DNA of 64,000 nt from Prevotellaceae bacterium UBA6974 (GTDB taxonomy: Bacteria > Bacteroidota > Bacteroidia > Bacteroidales > Bacteroidaceae), in the NCBI GenBank assembly GCA_002450165.1, contig DJYQ01000048.1:57653-121652 (forward strand). Reading direction: 5' to 3'. The translations under genes were made by a program, and so were the position numbers. This document shows positions 43,682-54,665 of the stretch, piece after piece (position 1 is the stretch's first letter; each line of letters begins with the position of its first letter). Under the pieces are notes generated by a model. That model searched no databases. It saw nothing but the letters and a program-made list of their open reading frames with translations, and was not told the origin of the DNA.

Positions 43682-45457
43682 TTACACAGTCCAAGCAGCA
43701 ATCGTATCCTGACTTGGTTTCTCTATCTGGAGTTTGTATTTCTTAACGATTTCTATAATCTGCTGTTGCAACTTTGCCGGAGCAACACCCTGCAGTGTTG
43801 ATACCAGATTATACCCTGCCTTGCGCAGAATGGGAATAATCTCGGCAGGAACCCCCTTTTCAATAAACAGTTCATCCTTGTCACGAGGAGCCTTCACCTC
43901 GGGTTTCATCTGTGGGAACAGCATAACCTCGCCAATAGCAAATTTACCTGTAAGCAACATTACCAGACGATCTATGCCAATACCTATACCAAATGTCGGA
44001 GGCATACCATACTGCAGAGCACGAAGAAAATCCTGATCAATAATCATAGCCTCGTCATCGCCCTTCTCAGATAGACGCATCTGCTCCTTAAAACGATTTT
44101 CCTGATCTATTGGATCATTCAACTCGCTATAGGCATTTGCCAGTTCCTTCCCGTTTACCATCAATTCAAAACGCTCTGTCAAACCAGGCTTACTACGGTG
44201 CATCTTGGTGAGAGGCGACATCTCCACTGGATAATCCATAATAAAAGTAGGCTGGATGAAATCACCCTCGCAAGTCTCACCGAATATCTCATCTATCAGC
44301 TTACCCTTACCCATCGTTTCGTCAACCTCAATATTCAACTTCACAGCGACCTCACGGATTTCTTCCTCACTCATAGGATACAAGTCATAACCTGTCTTTT
44401 CCTTAATGGCATCCAATATAGGAAGGCGGCGGAACGGAGCCTTGAATGATATGACCTTGCCGTCAATTTCCACCTCGGGCTTACCATTGACTGCGGTACA
44501 GATAGTTTCAAGCATCTTTTCTGTAAAGTCCATACCCCAATTCAGATCCTTGTAGCTGACATACAACTCCATACAAGTAAACTCAGGATTATGAGTCTTG
44601 TCCATGCCCTCGTTGCGGAAATTCTTGCCTATCTCATACACACCCTCGAAACCTCCTACAATCAAGCGTTTCAGATACAACTCCGTTGCAATACGCATGT
44701 ACATATCCTGGTTCAGGGCATTAAAATGAGTCATGAATGGACGTGCACTCGCACCTCCGGCAATATTCTGCAATATTGGTGTATCAACCTCGGTATAACC
44801 AGCACCATCCAGTATATTACGCATGGTACGGACTATAGCAGCACGCTTAATGAATGTTTCCTTGACACCATCGTTCACAACCAGATCGACATAACGCTGA
44901 CGATATCGTAACTCAGGATCATCAAACTTGTCATATACATTACCCTCAGCATCAGTCTTGACAATTGGCAGAGGCTTCAGACTCTTGCTCAGGACCTTTA
45001 ATTCCATGCAATGAACACTTATCTCTCCTGTTTTCGTACGGAACACATAACCCTTTACACCTATAAAATCGCCCAGGTCCAGACACTTTTTGAAAACAAC
45101 ATTATACATATCCTTGTTTTCATCCGGGCATATGGCATCGCGCTGTACGTAAACCTGAATACGTCCTTTGCTATCTTGTAGCTCTGCAAACCCAGCCTTT
45201 CCCATAATACGACGGCCCATCATACGACCGGCAACACTGACCACAGGACTGTTTTCAGCAGAAGCTATTTCCCGGACATCATTCCCTTCCTCGTCCTTTC
45301 CAATCACCGGCAAATCTACAAAGGAAGCCACTATATCCGTACTCCACGCTGTCACCGGATATTCAGCTGCCGGATACGGTTCAATACCCATATCTCGCAG
45401 TGTCTGAAGATTATTTCTACGAACTATTTCCTGTTCACTCAGTTCCAAAATATTCAT
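43682..45457 (-). CDS. lysS: Lysyl-tRNA synthetase, class II
   Basis: 591 residues: an N-terminal anticodon-binding OB-fold (about 50-170; VAGRMMGRRIMGKAGFAELQDSKG), then the class II catalytic core with motif 2 FRNEGMDKTHNPEFTCMELY and motif 3 GIGIGIDRLVMLLTG. Beyond motif 3 there is a C-terminal extension of about 75 residues (IEKGVPAEIIPILRKAGYN... to KPSQDTIAAW) compared with the E. coli enzyme; such a tail is usual in Bacteroidetes. It lies 49 bases after aroC. Confidence 0.96.
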   Translation of the reverse strand: MNILELSEQEIVRRNNLQTLRDMGIEPYPAAEYPVTAWSTDIVASFVDLPVIGKDEEGNDVREIASAENSPVVSVAGRMMGRRIMGKAGFAELQDSKGRIQVYVQRDAICPDENKDMYNVVFKKCLDLGDFIGVKGYVFRTKTGEISVHCMELKVLSKSLKPLPIVKTDAEGNVYDKFDDPELRYRQRYVDLVVNDGVKETFIKRAAIVRTMRNILDGAGYTEVDTPILQNIAGGASARPFMTHFNALNQDMYMRIATELYLKRLIVGGFEGVYEIGKNFRNEGMDKTHNPEFTCMELYVSYKDLNWGMDFTEKMLETICTAVNGKPEVEIDGKVISFKAPFRRLPILDAIKEKTGYDLYPMSEEEIREVAVKLNIEVDETMGKGKLIDEIFGETCEGDFIQPTFIMDYPVEMSPLTKMHRSKPGLTERFELMVNGKELANAYSELNDPIDQENRFKEQMRLSEKGDDEAMIIDQDFLRALQYGMPPTFGIGIGIDRLVMLLTGKFAIGEVMLFPQMKPEVKAPRDKDELFIEKGVPAEIIPILRKAGYNLVSTLQGVAPAKLQQQIIEIVKKYKLQIEKPSQDTIAAWTV

Positions 45458-45506
45458 TTCAACAAAAAATTTATCTGTTTTCCACTATTTTTCAGTCATA
45501 CATCTT

Positions 45507-46592
45507 TTATATCATTCCCGCAAGTTTCATATTATCCAATATGACCATTGCTGCCATTGCCTCGACGATAGGCACTGCCCGTGGCAGAACGCAGGCATCA
45601 TGACGACCGCGCGCCCTTAATTTGACAGCATTGCCGTGTATATCGACTGTATCCTGCTCCATAAGCAAGGTAGCAACAGGCTTGAATGCAACCCTGAAGT
45701 ATATATCCTGACCATTGCTTATTCCACCCTGGATTCCACCAGAGTTGTTCGTTTTAAACTCTGGCATCCGGTTTCGTGAAATTTCACCGTCACATGGTAT
45801 AAGGATATCGTTCTGCTGTGAGCCACGTAGATTCATATTACCAAACCCCTGACCATATTCAAACCCCTTGGCAGCATTTATCGAAAGCATTGCGCTACCA
45901 AGCTGGGCGTGCAACTTTCTAAAACAAGGCTCGCCCAATCCTACTGGACAGCCCTGTATGACACATGCAATTACACCGCCAATAGTATCGCCCTCACCCT
46001 TTACCTCCATTATCAGGTCGGACATACGACGTGCAGTTTCCGCATCCGGACAACGGACATCATTGCTGTCCGTCTGCTCCAGGTCATAATCAGCATATGT
46101 TCCTGCAAGCACGACATCCCCTACCTGCTGAGTATAAGCACGTATCGAGATACCTTTCTGCCGCAACACCAGCATGGCAAAAGCACCGCCCACGACACGA
46201 CTCACAGTTTCACGGGCCGAACTGCGTCCTCCACCCCGATGGTCACGTATGCCATACTTCATATAATACGTCAGATCCGCATGACTTGGGCGGAACAAAT
46301 CCCTCAAATTGTCATAGTCCTGACTATGCTGGTTATTGTTACGAACCAAGAAACCAACAGGCTGACCCGTAGTACATCCGTCCATAACACCCGACAACAC
46401 CTCAACCCGGTCATCCTCCCTGCGGGATGTCGTCAAACGACTCTGTCCGGGACGGCGGCGATCCAGTTGCTTCTGGATAAACTCCATATCAACAGCAACA
46501 CCAGCCGGCATGCCATCGATAACACCACCGACCCCAAAACCATGACTTTCGCCAAAAGTAGTCAGTCTGAATATATTTCCGAAAGTATTCAA
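45507..46592 (-). CDS. aroC: Chorismate synthase (TTG start)
   Basis: Converts EPSP to chorismate, with reduced FMN. The natural start is TTG at 46592, giving [19 protein letters not shown], the normal N-terminus of the family; the longer ATG frame to 46697 runs backward through the Cys/Gly tail of slyD and gives low-complexity Ala/Val. The resulting 361 residues fit. Other signatures are [15 protein letters not shown](D), [13 protein letters not shown] and [15 protein letters not shown]. It begins 16 bases after the slyD-like stop codon. Confidence 0.95.
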   Translation of the reverse strand: MNTFGNIFRLTTFGESHGFGVGGVIDGMPAGVAVDMEFIQKQLDRRRPGQSRLTTSRREDDRVEVLSGVMDGCTTGQPVGFLVRNNNQHSQDYDNLRDLFRPSHADLTYYMKYGIRDHRGGGRSSARETVSRVVGGAFAMLVLRQKGISIRAYTQQVGDVVLAGTYADYDLEQTDSNDVRCPDAETARRMSDLIMEVKGEGDTIGGVIACVIQGCPVGLGEPCFRKLHAQLGSAMLSINAAKGFEYGQGFGNMNLRGSQQNDILIPCDGEISRNRMPEFKTNNSGGIQGGISNGQDIYFRVAFKPVATLLMEQDTVDIHGNAVKLRARGRHDACVLPRAVPIVEAMAAMVILDNMKLAGMI

Positions 46593-46608
46593 AACTCTTG
46601 CTTTTAAT

Positions 46609-47160
46609 TTAGCAGCAACCGCCACCGCATCCGCCACAGTTGCCACCACATCCGCCACAACCGCCACAGCCTCCCTGCGAGTTGAGATAATCCTCAATCT
46701 CCTTGTTGGTAGCTATACGGTTTTCCAGAACCCTGCCCTGGAAAGTCAGATTCTTACCGGCCAAAGGATGATTCAGGTCCACGACAACAGTCTTGTCCGT
46801 AATACTGACTATTGTTCCGTTAAACTGCTCACCATCTGCATTACGCAACGGAACCACAGCACCCTCATACACATGTTCCGTATCCATTTTGCCTTCTACA
46901 AAGAAAGCCTCGGCCGGGATTTCCTGCACTCCCTCAGGAATATAAGGACCATATGCCTCATCCTCGCTCAACTCGATACGGAATTCCTGCCCATCCGTCA
47001 AAGGGGCAAGTTGCTGTTCCAGAGCATCAAGCACCATATTCATACCGCTGATAAAATCAAACGGCATATCATCACGCGTCTCCTCAATCATCTGTATGTC
47101 CTTACTCTCCCCCATCGGAGCATACAGCTTGTACTCTACCTTGATATATCTGTTTTCCAT
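46609..47160 (-). CDS. SlyD-like FKBP peptidyl-prolyl isomerase with Cys-Gly metal tail
   Basis: 183 residues. An FKBP half-domain with an inserted IF domain, as in SlyD (about 1-150; [59 protein letters not shown]). Residues 163-183 are almost only Gly and Cys, with seven cysteines in CxxC-like spacing, closing in Cys-Cys. SlyD of E. coli has a His/Cys/Asp-rich tail that binds nickel and other metals; here it is Cys only, which would favour soft metals, by inference. It heads the run slyD-aroC-lysS-gpsA-pgi. Confidence 0.92.
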   Translation of the reverse strand: MENRYIKVEYKLYAPMGESKDIQMIEETRDDMPFDFISGMNMVLDALEQQLAPLTDGQEFRIELSEDEAYGPYIPEGVQEIPAEAFFVEGKMDTEHVYEGAVVPLRNADGEQFNGTIVSITDKTVVVDLNHPLAGKNLTFQGRVLENRIATNKEIEDYLNSQGGCGGCGGCGGNCGGCGGGCC

Positions 47161-47180
47161 AAACTATAATATTCGCGCTA

Positions 47181-47188
47181 CAAATATA
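47181..47188 (-). promoter_or_regulatory. -7 box for the slyD-aroC-lysS run
   Basis: The minus strand reads TATATTTG, 21 bases before the ATG at 47160. Confidence 0.5.
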
Positions 47189-47261
47189 CACAATATAAAT
47201 GACAAATACGGAACGGAGGCTTAAAAATAATCGATTGGCAAAACGAAAACGAATTTTTTTA

Positions 47262-47269
47262 TATCTTTG
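47262..47269 (+). promoter_or_regulatory. -7 box for the GHL10-S1/P1-uvrA run
   Basis: TATCTTTG, 23 bases before the ATG at 47293. Confidence 0.55.
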
Positions 47270-47292
47270 CAAACGACAAATAAAACAACAAA

Positions 47293-48777
47293 ATGAAAAA
47301 ATACCTGTTTTTATTTTTGCCTGCAATCATATTCAGTATCATATCACATGCCCAGGAGTGCCCTAAACGTGAGTTCCGCGGAGCCTGGATACAATGCGTC
47401 AACGGCCAATGGATAGGTCTTGGACGCGACAGGATGCAACAGACACTCAGATACCAGCTTGACGAATTGCAAAAGGACGGGATAAACGCAATCATGTTTC
47501 AGGTGCGCGCAGAAGGAGATGCACTGTACCAGAGCAACATCGAGCCATGGAGTCGCTATCTTACCGGCCGCCAGGGACAAGCACCCGAAGCACGATGGGA
47601 TCCATTGCAATGGATGATAGAAGAATGTCACAAGCGCGGAATGGAATGTCACGCATGGATAAACCCCTTCCGGGCAAAGACTAAATTTACACACGAACTG
47701 GCATATAACCACCCTGCCATACTACATCCCGAGCGTTTCATCGAATACGATGGATTACTAATCTTCGACCCCGGTCTGCCGGAAAATAGGGAATACATCT
47801 ACAGCGTCTGCGTTGACATTGTCAACAGATATGATATTGACGGTCTGCACATGGACGACTATTTCTATCCCTATCCTGTCAAGGGCCTGCCCTTCCACGA
47901 CGAAGCCTCGTATGCAAGATATGGCAAAGGAATGTCACTCGACGACTGGCGTCGCGAAAACGTAAACACCTTTATCCGCGAACTTCACCACATCCTGCGT
48001 CAGGCAAAGCCATGGTGCAAGTTTGGAGTAAGCCCCTTTGGCATATATCACAATGAGCGAAACGGCTCAGCAATACCAGGCTCTGACACAAACGGCACAC
48101 AGAACTACGATGACCTGTATGCAGACATCCTGTTATGGCTCAAAAAAGGATGGGTTGACTACAATCTGCCCCAAATTTACTGGGAAATAGGCAACAAGGC
48201 GGCAGATTACGACAAATTGATTCGCTGGTGGAGCCGCTACACATACAACCGTCCGTTATATATCGGACAAGATGTCGAGCGCACCGTAAAGTACCCTGAT
48301 TTGCAAGATGCAAACAGTCATCAGATGCGAGCAAAGTACGCACTGCAGCGCACCTTGCCAGGCATATCCGGATCATGTCAATGGTATGCCAAAGCCGTAG
48401 TTGACAACCCAGGTAATTACGGCACAATGCTAAAAATGGTATATCACCGCTACCCAGCCCTGCAGCCCCAAATGAAGTGGATAGACAAGAAATCCCCTGG
48501 CAAGCCACGTAATATTGCCATCGAAGCAGGAATCCAAGGACCAGTCATAACATGGGATGCACCAAAAGCCAGAAAAGAGATGGACAGAGCAATTTGGTAT
48601 GCAATATACCGAAGTGACGAATATGGGAAACTGGACATTAGGAATAGTCACCACCTGATTGCCATCACTCGCGATTGTCACTATACACTGCCACCCGACG
48701 CAAAGGGTCACACATACATCATAACCGCATTGGACCATATGCAAAACGAAAGCAAGGCCGTAAAAGTAAAGCTATAG
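47293..48777 (+). CDS. Family 10-like glycosyl hydrolase (GHL10, DUF187)
   Basis: 494 residues with signal peptide MKKYLFLFLPAIIFSIISHA-Q. The GHL10 TIM barrel spans about 25-370: REFRGAWIQCVNGQW, LQKDGINAIMFQVRAEGDALY, CHKRGMECHAWINPFRAKT, DIDGLHMDDYFYPYP, KFGVSPFG and LPQIYWEIG. A fibronectin-type-III-like C-terminal domain follows (about 400-494). The family includes YngK-type proteins; the substrate (perhaps peptidoglycan or a denuded glycan) is not established. A second, divergent copy lies at 56300. Confidence 0.92.
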   Translation: MKKYLFLFLPAIIFSIISHAQECPKREFRGAWIQCVNGQWIGLGRDRMQQTLRYQLDELQKDGINAIMFQVRAEGDALYQSNIEPWSRYLTGRQGQAPEARWDPLQWMIEECHKRGMECHAWINPFRAKTKFTHELAYNHPAILHPERFIEYDGLLIFDPGLPENREYIYSVCVDIVNRYDIDGLHMDDYFYPYPVKGLPFHDEASYARYGKGMSLDDWRRENVNTFIRELHHILRQAKPWCKFGVSPFGIYHNERNGSAIPGSDTNGTQNYDDLYADILLWLKKGWVDYNLPQIYWEIGNKAADYDKLIRWWSRYTYNRPLYIGQDVERTVKYPDLQDANSHQMRAKYALQRTLPGISGSCQWYAKAVVDNPGNYGTMLKMVYHRYPALQPQMKWIDKKSPGKPRNIAIEAGIQGPVITWDAPKARKEMDRAIWYAIYRSDEYGKLDIRNSHHLIAITRDCHYTLPPDAKGHTYIITALDHMQNESKAVKVKL

Positions 48778-48805
48778 CTATGACCTACACAACACTTCGT
48801 AAAGG

Positions 48806-49582
48806 ATGAAACGAATACTATTATTAGCACTCTCAGCCCAACTGCTTGTTGGAAGTGCTTTTTCGTGGGGGAACAAAGGACATGACGTAACCTGTGCAAT
48901 TGCAACAAGACATCTGAACAAGAAATCACAATCTGCCGTCACATCACTTTTGGACGGCAAGAGCCTAATATACTACGCTGCATGGATGGACCAGGCAAGC
49001 AACAACATTCAGAAGTACCTGCACACCAAGTACTGGCATTACAAGAACATTGATGCGGACGAAACGTTCGACAATGCAAGACTTAGTCCCAAGGGCGATA
49101 TTCTGACAGCCATTGACAAACAGATTGCAATACTCAAGGATACCAAGGCAACACGCGATGAAAAATCCCTGGCTTTGAAATTCCTGATACACCTGATTGG
49201 TGACCTTCACCAACCCCTACATTTGGGACACCTGAGTGACCGTGGCGGCAATACCTGGAAAATCACATTCTTCCATAGAGATACCGACCTGCATACCGCA
49301 TGGGATTCATTTTTGGTAGAAGCCATACATGACTGGAGCCATACAGAATGGGCTCAGGAGCTGGATAAGCCCAATACCTGCGACATCAATTCAGTGCAGT
49401 CAGGCACCCCCCGGGACTGGGCATACGAAAGTTACGTTATAGCCCAACAAATTTACCAGGACACCCCCCCGGACAGCAACATATCCTACGCATACATCCT
49501 GGCATGGACACCGGTTGTCGAAAAACAGTTCCTGCGCGGAGGACTGCGTCTGGCAAAAATTTTAAACGACATTTTCAAGTAA
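48806..49582 (+). CDS. S1/P1-family nuclease
   Basis: 258 residues. The signal peptide ends at Ser20, leaving WGNKGH at the mature N-terminus: in this family the terminal Trp itself binds zinc. Further zinc ligands are seen in YAAWMDQAS, the YWHYKNID segment, [17 protein letters not shown] and HTAWD. It cuts single-stranded DNA/RNA and removes 3'-phosphates outside the inner membrane. It lies 28 bases after the GHL10 gene and 24 bases before uvrA. Confidence 0.93.
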   Translation: MKRILLLALSAQLLVGSAFSWGNKGHDVTCAIATRHLNKKSQSAVTSLLDGKSLIYYAAWMDQASNNIQKYLHTKYWHYKNIDADETFDNARLSPKGDILTAIDKQIAILKDTKATRDEKSLALKFLIHLIGDLHQPLHLGHLSDRGGNTWKITFFHRDTDLHTAWDSFLVEAIHDWSHTEWAQELDKPNTCDINSVQSGTPRDWAYESYVIAQQIYQDTPPDSNISYAYILAWTPVVEKQFLRGGLRLAKILNDIFK

Positions 49583-49606
49583 CACCTATTAGCCCTAACC
49601 ACGGGT

Positions 49607-52486
49607 ATGAGCGAAAAAATATACATAAAAGGCTCGCGCGTAAACAATCTCAAAAACATCAATCTGGAGATTCCGCGCAACAAACTGATTGTCATCACAG
49701 GCGTATCAGGCTCTGGCAAATCATCACTGGCGTTTGATACACTATATGCCGAGGGACAACGCCGCTATGTCGAAAGCCTGTCCAGTTATGCCCGACAGTT
49801 TTTGGGACGGATGAGCAAACCAGAATGTGACCTCATCACAGGAATTCCGCCCGCTATTGCCATCGAGCAAAAAGTAACGACACGCAACCCTCGCAGTACA
49901 GTCGGCACCAGTACCGAAATATACGAGTACCTGCGTCTCCTGTATGCACGCATCGGACGGACATACAGCCCTGTCAGTGGTGATGAAGTCAAATGCCAGA
50001 ATGCAGAAGACGTCATAGACTGTGTGCGCAGCTACCGTGAGGGCACACGGTTTATGGTAATGACCCGGGCAGATATCAAAAACAGCAATTTAAACGATGC
50101 TCTGAATAAATATCTGAAACAAGGTTTTGCGCGAATTGAAATCAACGGCGAAATCCGGCTAATCGAGGACGTGATAGCCGATGGGGCACTTACCTCCAAG
50201 CCGGGACTGAGCGATACAGATGACATATACCTGATTATTGACCGTCTGAGCGTAAAAAACGACAATGATTCCACTGCCCGGCTGACAGACTCGGTCGAAA
50301 CAGCATTCTACGAAGGCGATGGCGAAATGATGCTACGATTCCTACCGGCAGGAATCCTGCACACCTTCTCAAGCAGATTCGAATCAGACGGCATAACCTT
50401 CCAAAAACCCAGCGACCAGATGTTCGCATTCAACTCACCCTTGGGGGCATGTCCCGAATGCGAAGGATACGGAAAAATCATAGGCATTGACGAGAAACTT
50501 GTCATCCCAAATTCAGCCCTGTCACTGTACGAGGGGTGTGTACAATGCTGGCGTGGCGAGAAAATGGGAGAATGGAAAAGCTGGTTTATCCGTTTCAATA
50601 GCGAACGCGGATTTCCCATACACAAACCATATTACAAGCTTACCCGCGAAGAAAAGGACTGGCTGTGGCATGGGAGTCCATTTGGATTGAATCCTGCGTC
50701 CAAAGATGTAAAAAGTATCAAAATACCCGATTCCTGGACATTAAGCACCGAAGAAAAAGAATGGGGATTACTCAGCATAGACGCATTCTTTGACATGCTC
50801 AAGGCCGGGCAGTACAAAATCCAAAACCGCGTGATGCTTGCGCGATATCGAGGCAAGACCACCTGCCCCACCTGTATGGGACGTAGGCTGCGCAAGGAAG
50901 CCGAATATGTACGCATTGCAGGAAAAACCATCACCGATTTGGTACAGATGCCCATAAGCGACCTGCAGGAATGGTTTGACAGGCTGCAATTAGACCAACA
51001 TGAAAACGAGATTGCAAAACGCCTGCTGACCGAAATCCGGTCCAGACTCAAATTCCTGATGGATGTAGGCCTGCCCTACCTCACATTAAACAGGCCAAGC
51101 AACAGTCTGTCAGGCGGTGAAAGCCAACGCATAAACCTTGCCACATCATTAGGTAGCGCACTGGTTGGCAGCATGTACATTCTGGACGAACCCAGCATAG
51201 GACTACACAGCCGCGATACCGAACGTCTTATACATGTACTAAAACAATTGCGAGACTTAGGCAATACCGTTATTGTAGTAGAACATGATGAAGAAATAAT
51301 GCGCGCCGCAGATTGGATTATCGACATCGGGCCCAATGCCGGCAGGCTTGGAGGCGAGGTCATATTCAACGAGCCCATAGAGAACATCAAATCACCTAAC
51401 CGTCTCAACAACACCGATTCGCACACCATAAAATACCTGTCCGGTGCCGAGACCATCGATGTTCCGCCATCATCCCGTCCATGGAACCGCTATATCGAAA
51501 TCAAGGGAGCCCGCGCCAATAACCTGAAAGGCATTGACGTGCAGTTCCCACTGAATATAATGACCTGCGTGACAGGTGTCAGCGGTTCGGGCAAGAGCAG
51601 TCTGGTACGTGACATCCTGTACAATGCGATGAAACGCGAATTGGACCAGGTTGCAGACCGCCCCGGTGAATTTGCATCAATCCAGGGCGATTTGGATGCC
51701 ATTCAGGCAGTAGAGTTCGTAGATCAGAATCCCATCGGCAAAAGCACCAGGTCAAATCCAGTAACATACATCAAGGCATGGGACGAAATACGCAAGCTCT
51801 TCGCAGCCCAAGCACTTAGCCAGCAAATGGGATTCACCGCAGCATACTTCAGTTTCAACACAGACGGAGGCAGATGCGAGGAATGCAAGGGCGAAGGGAC
51901 GGTGACCGTAGAAATGCAATTCATGGCAGACCTGGTTCTGGAATGCGAATCATGCCACGGTCAACGTTTCAAGCAGGATATCCTGGAAGTACGCTTCCAC
52001 GAAAAAAATGTGTACGACATACTGGAGATGACCGTGAACCAAGCCATCGAATTCTTTCAAGAACACGGCGAAAACAGAATCGTACGCCTGCTAAAGCCAC
52101 TGCAGGACGTAGGACTGGGATACATCAAGCTGGGGCAAAGCAGTAGCACCCTCTCCGGAGGCGAAAACCAACGCGTCAAACTCGCATACTATTTAGGAAT
52201 GGAGAAACACGTCCCGACAATGTTTATCTTTGACGAACCCACAACCGGCCTGCATTTTCACGACATCAAGAAACTTCTCGCCAGTTTTGACTCACTTATA
52301 GACCGCGGACACACCATCGTAATCATCGAGCATAATCTTGAGGTCATAAAGTGCGCCGATTGGATAATTGACCTGGGGCGCGAAGGCGGAGAAGAAGGCG
52401 GCAACCTGATTGGTACAGGCACACCCAAAGAAATAGCCCGCATAGCTGATAGCTACACGGGCAGATTCCTAAAGTCAAAATTATAA
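49607..52486 (+). CDS. uvrA: Excinuclease ABC subunit A
   Basis: DNA-damage sensor of nucleotide excision repair, 959 residues with two ABC ATPase modules. Walker A loops are GVSGSGKSS (about 33-41) and again about residue 660. There are two signature/Walker B pairs ([13 protein letters not shown]...[11 protein letters not shown] and [13 protein letters not shown]...[11 protein letters not shown]) and zinc-binding cysteines in [26 protein letters not shown] and CESCHGQR. The N-terminal half is complete ([26 protein letters not shown]). The stop codon lies two bases from the end of the convergent rubredoxin gene. Confidence 0.96.
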   Translation: MSEKIYIKGSRVNNLKNINLEIPRNKLIVITGVSGSGKSSLAFDTLYAEGQRRYVESLSSYARQFLGRMSKPECDLITGIPPAIAIEQKVTTRNPRSTVGTSTEIYEYLRLLYARIGRTYSPVSGDEVKCQNAEDVIDCVRSYREGTRFMVMTRADIKNSNLNDALNKYLKQGFARIEINGEIRLIEDVIADGALTSKPGLSDTDDIYLIIDRLSVKNDNDSTARLTDSVETAFYEGDGEMMLRFLPAGILHTFSSRFESDGITFQKPSDQMFAFNSPLGACPECEGYGKIIGIDEKLVIPNSALSLYEGCVQCWRGEKMGEWKSWFIRFNSERGFPIHKPYYKLTREEKDWLWHGSPFGLNPASKDVKSIKIPDSWTLSTEEKEWGLLSIDAFFDMLKAGQYKIQNRVMLARYRGKTTCPTCMGRRLRKEAEYVRIAGKTITDLVQMPISDLQEWFDRLQLDQHENEIAKRLLTEIRSRLKFLMDVGLPYLTLNRPSNSLSGGESQRINLATSLGSALVGSMYILDEPSIGLHSRDTERLIHVLKQLRDLGNTVIVVEHDEEIMRAADWIIDIGPNAGRLGGEVIFNEPIENIKSPNRLNNTDSHTIKYLSGAETIDVPPSSRPWNRYIEIKGARANNLKGIDVQFPLNIMTCVTGVSGSGKSSLVRDILYNAMKRELDQVADRPGEFASIQGDLDAIQAVEFVDQNPIGKSTRSNPVTYIKAWDEIRKLFAAQALSQQMGFTAAYFSFNTDGGRCEECKGEGTVTVEMQFMADLVLECESCHGQRFKQDILEVRFHEKNVYDILEMTVNQAIEFFQEHGENRIVRLLKPLQDVGLGYIKLGQSSSTLSGGENQRVKLAYYLGMEKHVPTMFIFDEPTTGLHFHDIKKLLASFDSLIDRGHTIVIIEHNLEVIKCADWIIDLGREGGEEGGNLIGTGTPKEIARIADSYTGRFLKSKL

Positions 52487-52488
52487 GA

Positions 52489-52647
52489 CTAAGCCTCGCT
52501 AAACTCGTCCTTGCCTACACCACACAACGGGCACACAAAATCCTCGGGAAGATCCTCAAAGGCAGTACCTGGCTCAATCCCGTTTTCAGGGTCGCCCACA
52601 GCTGGATCATACTCCCAGCCACAAACATCACATACATACTTTTTCAT
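52489..52647 (-). CDS. Rubredoxin
   Basis: A small gene of 52 codons. The product begins [15 protein letters not shown] and carries the two iron-binding knuckles C-x2-C-G (Cys6, Cys9) and CPLCG (Cys39, Cys42), with the conserved GDPENGI and [15 protein letters not shown] in between. This is a complete one-iron electron carrier, probably used for reducing oxygen or peroxide in an anaerobe. It may be the last gene of the CstA-CstA-barrel-protein run, 49 bases after the previous stop codon; no own promoter is visible. Confidence 0.96.
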   Translation of the reverse strand: MKKYVCDVCGWEYDPAVGDPENGIEPGTAFEDLPEDFVCPLCGVGKDEFSEA

Positions 52648-52696
52648 AACAATCAACATTTATACATCCCTAAGACGCAGTTATTACCATTAACTA

Positions 52697-53185
52697 TTAC
52701 TTCTTCTTTTTATTGTAGTAGAGTCCCACACCAATTTTCAGACCGAAGTTAGTACCATACTTAATCTCATTAAGTCCCAGGTCGCAATATATTGCAGGTT
52801 CAAGACTGATATAATGATTCAGATAGAAAGTATAACCCACCTGCGGGCACAGCTGAATATAGTCACAACCAGCACCTGCATGTTCATACTGCAGTCCACC
52901 ACCCAGATTCAGACCATTTTTCTTAAAACTATAACGGAACAAAGCCTGAATTGCAGCAAAATTGGCATCACCCTGATGACGATAGCCAAGACGACCGCCT
53001 ACCATCCAGTTGTCAGCGACGAAATAGCCGTATCCTGCGCCAATGCCAAAACTGAACTTGTTCTTCTCATAGCCAAAGCCCAGACCGGAAAGACTTGCCT
53101 CCCCATAATGTGTACCCTTCTCAAACTGAGCACTTGCACCCAGCGTGAATACTGCAAGAAGCAGTGTAACAACAAACTTTTTCAT
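52697..53185 (-). CDS. Small outer-membrane beta-barrel protein
   Basis: 162 residues from 53185 (MKKFVVTLLLAVFTLGASA-Q); the ATG two codons earlier is possible. After the signal peptide it alternates polar and hydrophobic residues in about eight strands rich in Gly and Tyr (FSFGIGAGYGYFVADNWMVGGRLGYRH-type pattern), ending in GLKIGVGLYY plus a Lys run. This is an OmpX/OprF-like barrel, exact role unknown. It lies 25 bases after the cstA-type gene. Confidence 0.85.
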   Translation of the reverse strand: MKKFVVTLLLAVFTLGASAQFEKGTHYGEASLSGLGFGYEKNKFSFGIGAGYGYFVADNWMVGGRLGYRHQGDANFAAIQALFRYSFKKNGLNLGGGLQYEHAGAGCDYIQLCPQVGYTFYLNHYISLEPAIYCDLGLNEIKYGTNFGLKIGVGLYYNKKKK

Positions 53186-53210
53186 AATCATTTTCAGTTC
53201 TTGTTAATAA

Positions 53211-54665
53211 TTATTTTATATCATGTTTCTTCCTTGATTCCACGAGCACATACAATGCACCCAATACAAGCGCAACCGAAACACCCGAAACCAGGGCAGC
53301 CTCAAGCGACATGCGCAACCCCTCGGGAGCAACGATAATATAACTCACACACACAACCGTCATGAACATGGCCGGCACCAGCGTCATGCACGCCATCAAC
53401 GCCCCCCTGTTATTCCTGAGCCATACCGTAGCAGTCCACAGCATCACTGTTGCCATCGTCTGGTTTGTCCATGCAAAGTATCTCCACAGCACATCAAACT
53501 CCATAAACATCAACGCCGCAGCGATGACAAACATAGGCAGGCACAACATCAGACGCCTCTCAAAAGACTTTTGGCTGATACCTATGAAATCAGCCAAAAT
53601 CAACCTGGCACTGCGGAATGCCGTATCACCGCTGGTAATCGGAGCCGCCACTACGCCCAAGACTGCCAATATTGCCCCTATTACCCCCAGCCATGACGTG
53701 CTTATCTCTTTTACCACCAAAGCAGGATTACCCAATGCAGCCAGTTTCTCGTATGCAGTCTGTCCAGCCTCGCCAGGAAGGCTGTCAGCAAACTTCACGG
53801 CTGCAGCAGCCCATATCAGAGCCACCACACCCTCGGTTATCATTGCACCGTAGAAAATAGGACGCCCATACTTCTCATTCGTCATACAGCGTGACATCAA
53901 GGGACACTGCGTTCCATGAAAACCACTTATAGCGCCACATGCAATCGTCACGCACAGCATTGGAAATATCGGCAACCCCTTGGGATGATGACTTACGAAA
54001 GGATCATCCGTCAGTTCTGGCAAATAGCCTCCCTTGGCAAAAATGCAGTACCCAATCCCCAGCGCCATGACCAGCAAGGCAGTCCCGAACAACGGATAAA
54101 TCCTACCGATAAGCTTGTCAATAGGCAGAAGCGTAGCCAGTATATAGTAAAGGAATATCACAATTATCCAAAACACATGTCCCCACAGGAATCCACGGTC
54201 AGGAGTCATATTATCCAGAAGCGAAGCAGGTGTTATAACAAACACAGTCCCCACCAGCACCAGCAATATCAGAGAAGCAACACCCACAACATAATGCATC
54301 GGCTGCCCCAGATTGGCACCAACGATTTCAGGCAACGACGCTCCACCCTGCCGGACACATATCATTCCGCACATATAATCATGCACCGCACCGGCAAAAA
54401 TACAACCCAGCACAATCCACAGATAAGCCGCAGGTCCGTACAGGATACCCATTATAGCGCCAAAGATAGGACCCGTTCCGGCAATATTCAGAAACTGAAT
54501 GAGATACACCCTCCATGCACTCAACGGCATGTAATCCACGTCATCCTCCTTCACGTCACAAGGCATGCGACGCCCACTGTCCGGACGGAAAGCCTTTTCC
54601 ACCAGCATTCCGTACAGGAAATAGCCTGCCAACAGGCACGCCAAAGCTATGGTAAATGTCAACAT
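53211..54665 (-). CDS. CstA-family transporter (second copy)
   Basis: 484 residues with about a dozen membrane helices. CstA signatures are VYLIQFLNIAGTGPIFGAIMGILYG, GAVHDYMCGM, LPEIVGANLG and SGFHGTQCPLMSRC. Family members import peptides or pyruvate on starvation. It is shorter than the 701-residue E. coli CstA. It overlaps the preceding paralogue by seven bases, so the two are one transcription unit. Confidence 0.9.
   Translation of the reverse strand: MLTFTIALACLLAGYFLYGMLVEKAFRPDSGRRMPCDVKEDDVDYMPLSAWRVYLIQFLNIAGTGPIFGAIMGILYGPAAYLWIVLGCIFAGAVHDYMCGMICVRQGGASLPEIVGANLGQPMHYVVGVASLILLVLVGTVFVITPASLLDNMTPDRGFLWGHVFWIIVIFLYYILATLLPIDKLIGRIYPLFGTALLVMALGIGYCIFAKGGYLPELTDDPFVSHHPKGLPIFPMLCVTIACGAISGFHGTQCPLMSRCMTNEKYGRPIFYGAMITEGVVALIWAAAAVKFADSLPGEAGQTAYEKLAALGNPALVVKEISTSWLGVIGAILAVLGVVAAPITSGDTAFRSARLILADFIGISQKSFERRLMLCLPMFVIAAALMFMEFDVLWRYFAWTNQTMATVMLWTATVWLRNNRGALMACMTLVPAMFMTVVCVSYIIVAPEGLRMSLEAALVSGVSVALVLGALYVLVESRKKHDIK

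Noticed and set aside
46593..46697. ATG-start version of chorismate synthase
   Set aside because: The extra 35 residues are the reading of slyD's Cys-Gly codons in another phase; the TTG start gives the family N-terminus.
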